Program-made: the position numbers and the translations under genes
Notes under the pieces: model-generated
The model's database searches: none
What the model saw: only the letters and a program-made list of their open reading frames with translations
What the model was told of the DNA's origin: nothing
Part shown: in pieces, positions 57,935 to 64,000 of the stretch
Position numbering within the stretch: position 1 is the first letter of the stretch
How the letters are laid out: every line of letters begins with the position of its first letter
Assembly: GCF_020622065.1 (NCBI RefSeq)
Contig: NZ_JAHRYQ010000001.1
Location: 744,001-808,000 of the forward strand
Direction: 5' to 3'
DNA: 64,000 bases
Source of the DNA: Geothrix sp.
GTDB taxonomy: Bacteria > Acidobacteriota > Holophagae > Holophagales > Holophagaceae

Positions 57935-59752
57935 GTGGCGCATCCCAGTCTCATCCGCAATTTTTCCATCGTCGCGCATATCGACCACGGCAAGTCCACC
58001 CTGGCAGACCGCCTGCTGGAGCTGACCAAGACCGTGGCCGGCCGCGACATGCAGGCCCAGATCCTCGACGACATGGATCTGGAGCGCGAGCGCGGCATCA
58101 CCATCAAGGCCCACGCGGTGACATTGAAGTACCTGGCCCAGGATGGCCAGACCTACACGCTCAACCTCATCGACACGCCGGGACATGTGGACTTCACCTA
58201 TGAGGTGAGCCGCAGCCTGGCCGCCTGCGAGGGCGCCATCCTGGTGGTGGACGCCACTCAGGGCGTGGAAGCCCAGACCCTGGCCAACACCTACCTGGCC
58301 CTGGAGAACGGCCTGGAAGTGTTCCCGGTGCTGAACAAGACCGACCTGCCCAGTGCGGACCCCGAGCGCGTGCTGCAGCAGATCGACACGGTCATCGGCC
58401 TGGTGGACACCGCCCACGCCGTGAATGTGAGCGCCAAGACCGGTCAGAACTGCGACCAGGTGCTCGAGCAGATCGTGAAGTGCATTCCCGCGCCCCAGGG
58501 CGATCCGGCCGCGCCGCTCCAGGCGCTGGTCTTCGACTGCTACTACGACGCCTACCGCGGCGTGGTGAACCTCATCCGCGTCGTGAACGGCACGCTGAAG
58601 GCGGGGGATCAGATCCGCTTCATGTCCACGGGCAGCGAGCACCGGGTGGATGAGATCGGCATCTTCGATCCCAAGATGGACAAGCAGGACTCGCTGTCCG
58701 TGGGCGAGGTGGGCTACCTGGTGGCCAACATCCGCCAGCTGGTGGATGTGAAGGTCGGTGACACCGTGACCCACGCAGTCACGCTCACGACCAAGCCCGC
58801 CACCGAGATGCTGAAGGGCTTCAAGGAGATCCAGCCCGTGGTCTTCGCGGGCATCTTCCCCACTTCCAGCGACGACTACGAGAACCTGCGCAACGCCATG
58901 GACAAGCTGCGCCTCAACGACAGCAGCTTCACCTACGAGCCGGAGACCTCCACCGCGCTGGGCTTCGGCTTCCGCTGCGGCTTCCTGGGCCTGCTCCACA
59001 TGGAGATCGTGCAGGAACGCCTGGAGCGCGAGTTCGACCTGGACCTGATCACCACGGCCCCCAGCGTGCGCTACCATGTGCACCTGACCGACGGCACCGA
59101 GACCTCGGTGGACAACCCCTCGAAGCTGCCACCTCTCCAGAAGATCGCCAAGATCGAGGAGCCCATCATCGAGGCCACGATCCTCACCCGCACGGATTTC
59201 GTGGGGGGCCTGATCAAGCTCTGCGAGGAGCGCCGCGGTTTCCAGCAGAAGCTTGAGTACTTGAGCCAGGACCGCGTGATGCTCGTCTACGAACTGCCCC
59301 TGAACGAAGTGGTGATGGACTTCTACGACAAGCTCAAATCCATCTCCAAGGGCTACGCCAGCTTCGACTACCACATGAAGCACTACACCGAATCCGACCT
59401 CGTGAAGATGGACATCCTCGTGAACGCCGAGCCGGTGGATGCCCTGTCCATCCTGGTGCACCGCAGCAAGAGCCAGGCCCTCGGCCTCGCCCTCTGCCAG
59501 AAGATGAAGGAAGTCATCCACCAGCAGATGTTCGATGTGGCCATCCAGGCCGCCATCGGCAGCAAGATCATCGCCCGCACCAATGTGAAGGCCCGCCGCA
59601 AGGATGTGCTCGCCAAGTGCTACGGCGGCGATGTCAGCCGCAAGAAGAAGCTCCTCAACAAGCAGAAAGAGGGCAAGAAGCGGATGAAGTCCATCGGCAA
59701 TGTGGACATCCCGCAGGAGGCCTTCCTGGCCATCCTCAAGGTCGACAACTAG
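57935..59752 (+). CDS. lepA: Elongation factor 4 (LepA), back-translocating GTPase
   Basis: 605 residues from GTG 57935, with GAGG seven bases upstream; family length is ~600. G1 AHIDHGKST (14-22), G3 DTPGH (80-84), G4 NKTD (134-137) and G5 SAK are intact. Later parts show domain II, the EF-G-like domains III/V ([36 protein letters not shown], LepA-specific) and the C-terminal Lys-rich LepA tail ([16 protein letters not shown]). It binds ribosomes and affects translocation and initiation under stress. Confidence 0.97.
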   Translation: MAHPSLIRNFSIVAHIDHGKSTLADRLLELTKTVAGRDMQAQILDDMDLERERGITIKAHAVTLKYLAQDGQTYTLNLIDTPGHVDFTYEVSRSLAACEGAILVVDATQGVEAQTLANTYLALENGLEVFPVLNKTDLPSADPERVLQQIDTVIGLVDTAHAVNVSAKTGQNCDQVLEQIVKCIPAPQGDPAAPLQALVFDCYYDAYRGVVNLIRVVNGTLKAGDQIRFMSTGSEHRVDEIGIFDPKMDKQDSLSVGEVGYLVANIRQLVDVKVGDTVTHAVTLTTKPATEMLKGFKEIQPVVFAGIFPTSSDDYENLRNAMDKLRLNDSSFTYEPETSTALGFGFRCGFLGLLHMEIVQERLEREFDLDLITTAPSVRYHVHLTDGTETSVDNPSKLPPLQKIAKIEEPIIEATILTRTDFVGGLIKLCEERRGFQQKLEYLSQDRVMLVYELPLNEVVMDFYDKLKSISKGYASFDYHMKHYTESDLVKMDILVNAEPVDALSILVHRSKSQALGLALCQKMKEVIHQQMFDVAIQAAIGSKIIARTNVKARRKDVLAKCYGGDVSRKKKLLNKQKEGKKRMKSIGNVDIPQEAFLAILKVDN

Positions 59753-59764
59753 GAACCTGAACGG

Positions 59765-60643
59765 CTAGCCGATCCGATCGTCATCCTTGATTTCGCCCGA
59801 CTCGATCAGGTTGGCAAGGAGCCGCTGGAGTTCGTCCTGGCCGATGATGCCCCGCCGCTGGAAGAGCCGGATGAGGCCCAGCACCAAGGCGCGGGTCTGA
59901 TAAGACTCCAGGCGCGGAACGGTCTGGCTGTGGGTCCGGCTGTGGATGAGGTCGGCGCTCACGGCCGGTGGGGCCGAACGGGCCGGAGCGGCGCCCTCGA
60001 AGAGTCCGAAGGGGTCGATGTTGACCGGCTGCGTGGGGGTGGTCTCGGTGCCGAAGAAGGGATCGGGTGGGAAGAGCAGGTCCTGGGCGGAGGGGGGTGG
60101 GGCCGGCACCGGCATGGGCTGGAGGCTGAAGGTGACCGGCAGGGCGTCATCCTGGGCGTTATCGCCGCCGACCTCGACGGTCAGCGGCATCGGGGCCGAT
60201 CCGTCCAGCCGGCGGTAGAGGTCCCCGATGGCTTTCTTCAGGGCGCTGTGGGAGGCCACGACGGGCTGGATGTGCAGTCCCGAGGCGAACCGGGCGCTGT
60301 CGATGGCGTTCAGATCCGAGGGATCCGACATGGCCAGCACCAGGGACTTGGGTTCCTTGATGGCGATGGGCAGCACCGTGAACTGGTCGGCCAACCGCTG
60401 GGGGACGAGCTTGAGCACCGCGGCGGGAACCTCCAGGTTCCTCACATCCATCTGGGGCACGCCGGTCTGATGGCTGAGGAAGTCCATCAGCACTTCCTCG
60501 CTGATGTACCCAAGCGCCACCAGGTTGCTGCCCAGCCGGCCTCGTGCAATCTTCTGATGGGTGATGGCGCTCTGAAGCTGGGCCGGCGTGATGAGGCCGG
60601 ACTCCACGAGCAGTTCGCCCAGTCGCTTGATGGTTTGCTGCAT
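59765..60643 (-). CDS. MshEN (type II secretion ATPase N-terminal) domain protein lacking the ATPase
   Basis: 292 residues from ATG 60643 (AGGA ribosome site, start MQQTIKRLGELLVESGL as in the family); ATG 60673 is a weaker alternative. Residues 5-150 match the GspE/PilB N-terminal MshEN domain: ITPAQLQSAITHQKIARGRLG, LVALGYISEEVLMDFLSHQTGVP and ILPIAIKEPKSLVLAMSDPSDL. Then comes a Pro-rich linker and a C-terminal helical region (LVLGLIRLFQRRGIIGQDELQRLL) with no Walker motif. MshEN domains bind cyclic di-GMP in several proteins, so this may be a free-standing c-di-GMP or pilus/secretion partner. Convergent with lepA. Confidence 0.75.
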   Translation of the reverse strand: MQQTIKRLGELLVESGLITPAQLQSAITHQKIARGRLGSNLVALGYISEEVLMDFLSHQTGVPQMDVRNLEVPAAVLKLVPQRLADQFTVLPIAIKEPKSLVLAMSDPSDLNAIDSARFASGLHIQPVVASHSALKKAIGDLYRRLDGSAPMPLTVEVGGDNAQDDALPVTFSLQPMPVPAPPPSAQDLLFPPDPFFGTETTPTQPVNIDPFGLFEGAAPARSAPPAVSADLIHSRTHSQTVPRLESYQTRALVLGLIRLFQRRGIIGQDELQRLLANLIESGEIKDDDRIG

Positions 60644-60730
60644 GAGAGATCCTGGGGTCTTCCGATGATGCACAGAAGGTCCTCTCCAAGGTAACTTTAT
60701 TCAAGGCTTTTTGTGCGGCCCGGAGGGAGC

Positions 60731-61354
60731 ATGGATTCGGAAGAGCTCTGGAGGGCGGCCCTGCACGACTTCAACAACCTGATGGCGGGACTTCAGGGCG
60801 TACTGGATCTGAGCGAGCCGGGACAGCCCATGGATCCGCGCAACCGCATGCGGCTCGGCTCGGTCCTTGACGACGGCAAATCCCTGATCGACATGGCCCG
60901 GGCCCTGGCCCTGGGCCGCCTGCCCGCCGGAGGTGTGGCGTCCTGGGCGGAGTGGGAGGCGGGGCTCCGTCGCCGCCTGGATCCCATGGCGGACCTCTTC
61001 CGTTGCCGTGTCGAGGTGGTGGATGCCGGCGCCCGGCACTCCCTCTGGCCGGAGCCCATGCTGCAAGATTGGGTCGCCGTCTTCACGAGACAGATCCTGC
61101 CCTGGGCCGTTCCGGGGCCCCTGATCGTGGAAGCCGAGGCGCGGCCCGATGTCTGGGTGCTCCGCTGGATCACCGATGCCCCCATGCCGCCGGCCCTTCG
61201 GACCGATCCCCCTCCCGACGCGCCGAAGAACCTGGCCTCCTTCTGGCTCCGGAGCATGGCGGGCCACATGGATCTGCGGCTCGAGCCCCTGGCCGGGTGC
61301 CTCCAGGTCCAGGCGCCACGCCCGCCCACCGACCCTGATCACCTGGTGCCTTGA
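60731..61354 (+). CDS. Histidine-kinase-like (DHp) protein with degenerate ATPase part
   Basis: 207 residues from ATG 60731 behind GGAGGG. The N-terminal ELWRAALHDFNNLMAGLQGVLDL carries the HDFNN phospho-acceptor helix known from hybrid sensor kinases and phosphotransferases. The C-terminal half keeps traces of a catalytic domain (SFWLRSMAGHMDLRLEPLAGC) but lacks N, G1 and G2 boxes. It resembles ChpT-type phosphotransfer proteins in layout. No sensor or membrane segment. Overlaps the response regulator by one base (TGATG), so a phosphorelay with it is likely but inferred. Confidence 0.62.
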   Translation: MDSEELWRAALHDFNNLMAGLQGVLDLSEPGQPMDPRNRMRLGSVLDDGKSLIDMARALALGRLPAGGVASWAEWEAGLRRRLDPMADLFRCRVEVVDAGARHSLWPEPMLQDWVAVFTRQILPWAVPGPLIVEAEARPDVWVLRWITDAPMPPALRTDPPPDAPKNLASFWLRSMAGHMDLRLEPLAGCLQVQAPRPPTDPDHLVP

Positions 61355-62085
61355 TGCCGCGGACCGGGATTCTCCCCCTGTCGGCCCGGGGCCCCGCCTC
61401 GCTCCATGTCCTGATCGTGGAAGACGAGGCCCGGACCTCCTCGGAGCTCCGCGTGGGGTTGGAAGCCGCAGGGCTTGAAGTCCGACAGGCCTCCAGCGGG
61501 GAAGAGGGTCTCCGCCTCTGCGCCGAAGAGGCGTTCGAAGCCATGGTGGTCGATGTGATGCTTCCGGGGATTTCGGGCCTCACCCTGGTCCGGCGCCTGC
61601 GGGAGGCGGGGAACGACACTCCGGTGATCTTCCTGTCCGCCAAGGGGGACCTGGTGGATCGCCTGCACGGCCTGGAGGCCGGCGGCGACGACTACCTGGC
61701 CAAGCCCTACAGCATCCTGGAGGTGGTGGCCCGTCTGCGGACCATCGCCCGGCGGGTCCAGGGACGGCAGCAGACGGGGCGGGTGCAGGTGGCGGATCTG
61801 GTCTGGGACTCGGGGCACCGCCAGATCAGCCGGTCGGGCCACCGCATCGATCTGACGCCCAAGGAATACGCCCTCATGACCCTTCTGCTCGAGCATGCGG
61901 GCCATGTGGTTCCCAGGGGCCAGATGGTGCAGGCCATCTGGGGCATGGACTGTGCGGTGGATCCGAATGCGGTGGATGTCCAGATCCTGCGCCTGCGCCG
62001 GAAGGTGGATGGACCCTACCCCGTGAAGCTGATCCACACACTCCGCGGGGTGGGGCTCCTGCTGGAGCCCCGTGAAACCCCATAG
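61354..62085 (+). CDS. OmpR/PhoB-family response regulator
   Basis: 243 residues from ATG 61354, overlapping the previous stop by one base. Receiver with Asp67 (VVDVMLPGISGL) and Lys117 (LAKPYS); winged-helix domain of the OmpR type (VQVADLVWDSGHRQISRSG, LTPKEYALMTLLLEHAG, DVQILRLRRKVDG, LIHTLRGVGLLLE). The family resembles CusR/CopR-type regulators, but metal response cannot be read from the sequence. A 17-residue N-terminal extension precedes the receiver. Overlaps the sensor kinase start by 14 bases. Confidence 0.9.
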   Translation: MPRTGILPLSARGPASLHVLIVEDEARTSSELRVGLEAAGLEVRQASSGEEGLRLCAEEAFEAMVVDVMLPGISGLTLVRRLREAGNDTPVIFLSAKGDLVDRLHGLEAGGDDYLAKPYSILEVVARLRTIARRVQGRQQTGRVQVADLVWDSGHRQISRSGHRIDLTPKEYALMTLLLEHAGHVVPRGQMVQAIWGMDCAVDPNAVDVQILRLRRKVDGPYPVKLIHTLRGVGLLLEPRETP

Positions 62086-63448
62086 CGGCAGCATCCTCCT
62101 CAAGCTCCAGGTGGGCTTCGGCCTGGCGGCCATGGTCCTGGCCGCGCTCCTGGCCCTCTTCATGGATGGGGCGCTGCGCCGTTCGCTGGAGGCGGAAGAC
62201 GCCCAGGTGATGGAGGGCCAGGCCCGGGCCCTCACCCAGCGCCTGGCCGCCGGCCTGCCCCTGCTGGATCCAGGCGGACACCCGCGGCCGGAGAAGGCCG
62301 CCTGGCGCGTGCGGGACGCCTCGGGCCGAATCCTGGCCGAGAGTGGAGACATGGCGGCACTTCCGGGTTTGGTGGCCCCACCCTTGGGGGCACCGGCCCT
62401 GGAACAGCCGGCCCCGGGAGGGGGCGTGTATTCCGTGGTGGCCCGGGCCTGGTCGGGCGGGGGGCAGGCGGGGACGCTGATCCTCGTCATGGATCGCACC
62501 CACGAAGAGGCCCTGATCCGCGATTTCCGCCGCACGCTGGCGCTGGGCGTCGTGTTGGCCACGGCCGCGGCGGCCCTGGTGGCCCGGGCCATCGCACGGT
62601 GGGGCTTGGCGCCCCTGGGCCAGATCGCCCAGGAAGCGGGCTCCATCAGTGACCGGAACCTGGACCGCCGGTTGGCCACAGAGCACTTTCCCCGGGAGCT
62701 CCAGGAACTGGTGACCACCTTGAACGCCACGCTCTCGAGGCTTCAGGAGGCCTTCGACCGGGTGGGCAACCTGGGCGCGGAACTGGCCCATGAGCTGCGG
62801 ACGCCCTTGCAGAACCTGCGCAGCACCCTGGAGAACCGGGCCCTGAGGCCGGACTGCCCCGAAGCCGAGGCTGCCACTCTGGGAGGGCTGCTGGAGGAGT
62901 GCGACCGCATGGCCGCCCTCATCGAGCAGATCCTGTTCCTGGCCCGGTCCGAGCACGCACCGCCGGGGCTGCAGCGGGTCCGGGTTCCCGTCCTCGAGCT
63001 CCTGGAGGAAGTCCGGGGATTCTTCGAGGCGGCGGCGGAGCACGCGGGTGTGGCCCTGTGCCTCGAGGCCGGGGCGGACCTCGCCGTCGAGGGCGACCGC
63101 CTGCTCCTGACCCGGGCCCTGCACAACCTGGTGGCCAATGCCCTGCGTCATGCGGCCCAGGGCCAGGCGGCCCGGGGAGGGCGCGTGACCCTGGGGGCCC
63201 AGGCGACCTCGGAGACCGTGGCGCTGTTCGTGGAAGACGATGGCCCGGGCATTCCCGAGGCGTGGATCCCGCGGCTGGGGACGCCCTTCCTCCGCCCGCC
63301 GGATGGCCGGCCCCTCGAGGGATATGGGCTTGGCCTGGCCATCGTGAAGCGCATCGCGGGCATGCTCGGCGGCCGCATGGAGATCCGGAGCCGCCTGGGT
63401 GAGGGCACCCGGGTGGACCTGTGGATTCCGCGGGACCTGACGCGATAA
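62072..63448 (+). CDS. Membrane sensor histidine kinase
   Basis: 458 residues from GTG 62072 after GGAG. Two membrane helices (LQVGFGLAAMVLAALLALFM and LALGVVLATAAAALVARAI), a periplasmic loop of about 120 residues, HAMP, then DHp with LAHELRTPLQNLRSTLENR (phospho-acceptor His), N box LHNLVANALRHA, G1 DDGPGIP and G2 GYGLGLAIV. Layout like CusS-type heavy-metal sensor kinases. It forms the sensor of the pair with the overlapping OmpR-family regulator. The next gene encodes a receptor-type protein. Confidence 0.92.
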   Translation: MKPHSGSILLKLQVGFGLAAMVLAALLALFMDGALRRSLEAEDAQVMEGQARALTQRLAAGLPLLDPGGHPRPEKAAWRVRDASGRILAESGDMAALPGLVAPPLGAPALEQPAPGGGVYSVVARAWSGGGQAGTLILVMDRTHEEALIRDFRRTLALGVVLATAAAALVARAIARWGLAPLGQIAQEAGSISDRNLDRRLATEHFPRELQELVTTLNATLSRLQEAFDRVGNLGAELAHELRTPLQNLRSTLENRALRPDCPEAEAATLGGLLEECDRMAALIEQILFLARSEHAPPGLQRVRVPVLELLEEVRGFFEAAAEHAGVALCLEAGADLAVEGDRLLLTRALHNLVANALRHAAQGQAARGGRVTLGAQATSETVALFVEDDGPGIPEAWIPRLGTPFLRPPDGRPLEGYGLGLAIVKRIAGMLGGRMEIRSRLGEGTRVDLWIPRDLTR

Positions 63449-63450
63449 TC

Positions 63451-63476
63451 AGGTTGATGTAAGGTTAACCTCACCT
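63451..63476 (+). promoter_or_regulatory. OmpR-type operator candidate: GGTT(G/A)A direct repeats, 11-base period
   Basis: AGGTTGATGTAAGGTTAACC contains GGTTGA and GGTTAA starting 11 bases apart, the period used by PhoB/OmpR-family regulators, and the palindrome AGGTTAACCT. It lies between the kinase stop and the receptor-type gene start. A similar pair of TTAAC half-sites 10 bases apart is at 43608-43622, upstream of the M4 protease. Confidence 0.4.
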
Positions 63477-63532
63477 CTTCGGCGTCCGACTTCGGGCCCG
63501 CGGTGGATCCGTCCTCCCCATCCGGAGCCTCC

Positions 63533-64000
63533 ATGCCGTTCCCCCGCGTGCCCGTCCTCGGACCCCTGGCCTTTCTGTTGGCTGCCTCTGCCGCCGCGCA
63601 GACCACGGGGGCGCTCCGGGTGGAAGTCCTCGATCGCGGCGGGAAGCCCCGGCCGGGCGCACTTCTGGTGCTCGAATCCGTGGAGCGGGGCGAGCGGCGG
63701 AACCTGAAGACCGACGGCCAGGGCCTCGCCACGGTGGCCGGCCTGATTCCGGGCACCTACCGCCTGGAGGGTCGGACCCTCCACCTGCGGGCCGACGAGC
63801 GGATCCAGATCCGCCTGCGCCTGGAGGAGGCCCAGGCCACGGTGGCCGTGGAGGCCTCGCCGCTCCGGGTGGAGGGCAGCTCCGTCACCGCCCACACGGT
63901 CCTGGACGCGGAGGACCTCGTCCGCCTGCCCTTCTCCCCCCATCGCTATGTGGAGCATGCCTACCTGGCTCCCGGCGTCACGCCCTCCGGCAAGCCGGAA
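63533..64000 (+). CDS. Exported TonB-receptor-type or carboxypeptidase-regulatory-domain protein (3' end cut by window edge)
   Basis: The first 156 residues of a frame starting at ATG 63533 behind GGAG and continuing past the window end. Signal peptide (VLGPLAFLLAASAAAQ), a carboxypeptidase-regulatory-like beta-sandwich (GALRVEVLDRGGKPRPGA ... LIPGTYRLEGRTLHL), then AQATVAVEASPLRVEGSSVT and VLDAEDLVRLPF, the lead-in to a TonB plug. It is probably a TonB-dependent receptor, placed directly behind a two-component system that may control it. Confidence 0.75.
   Translation, partial: MPFPRVPVLGPLAFLLAASAAAQTTGALRVEVLDRGGKPRPGALLVLESVERGERRNLKTDGQGLATVAGLIPGTYRLEGRTLHLRADERIQIRLRLEEAQATVAVEASPLRVEGSSVTAHTVLDAEDLVRLPFSPHRYVEHAYLAPGVTPSGKPE

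Noticed and set aside
1..64000. tRNA, rRNA, CRISPR arrays, insertion sequences, prophage or integrase genes
   Set aside because: No T-loop-like tRNA sequence outside coding regions, no regular spaced repeats, no transposase or integrase motifs were seen on either strand.

Overview
The window is high-GC DNA packed with genes on both strands and no RNA genes. Several features suggest Acidobacteriota, most likely a Holophagaceae/Geothrix-type bacterium: TonB-dependent receptors with an N-terminal carboxypeptidase-regulatory-like domain, paired S46 dipeptidyl-peptidases, a small tetraheme cytochrome c next to a porin, and many exported peptidases. This assignment rests on gene content and protein style only; no database search was possible.

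Layout. 1-1264: two adjacent genes carrying the same CxxC...CPxC module, one on a six-helix membrane anchor (cut by the window edge) and one free-standing. 1387-7197: amino-acid metabolism on the minus strand (aromatic L-amino-acid decarboxylase, class I/II aminotransferase, and an unusual GCS2-like/M20 fusion). 7281-11120: a MacA-like adaptor with two MacB/FtsX-type permeases but no ATPase. 11264-15882: a heme/iron locus (TonB receptor, small coupled ORF, HemS-like protein, outer-membrane barrel) with three Fur-box-like palindromes. 15946-18094: porin, tetraheme cytochrome c and HAMP membrane protein in one tightly packed operon. 18203-24066: a first heavy-metal RND efflux operon (outer-membrane factor, lipoprotein adaptor, pump) headed by a small exported His/Cys protein. 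24236-28873: two tandem S46 peptidases and a DNPH1-like nucleotide hydrolase. 28887-34118: MarC, a Tat-exported aldo/keto reductase, small proteins, an omega-amidase-like hydrolase and a DAO-family oxidoreductase.

34203-43481 looks like a copper/silver-handling island: a Met-rich DUF4382/DUF5666-like lipoprotein, a Cys-rich exported protein, CusC-CusB-CusA (CusB with a heavy-metal-binding domain), and two duplicated YHS/TRASH-like mini-proteins. 43745-54951 holds an M4 metalloprotease, a CoA-pyrophosphatase-type Nudix enzyme, Rel (p)ppGpp synthetase/hydrolase facing a TrmN6-like methyltransferase, a B12-binding radical SAM enzyme, the MotA/MotB stator pair, a tandem FKBP isomerase and an M28 peptidase. 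54981-57797 is a three-gene operon (double-receiver regulator, M6-like peptidase, SnoaL-like protein). LepA follows, then an MshEN-only protein. The window ends with a phosphorelay-like operon (orphan DHp protein, OmpR-type regulator, sensor kinase) and the start of another exported receptor-type protein.

The genes form three recurring themes: envelope metal traffic (iron/heme uptake, copper/heavy-metal efflux, electron-transfer cytochrome), exported peptide digestion (S46, M4, M28, M6), and signalling. Many genes overlap by 1-14 bases. Several starts are GTG or TTG, chosen here from ribosome binding sites. Long open frames antisense to real genes are frequent because of the GC-rich codon usage and were left out.
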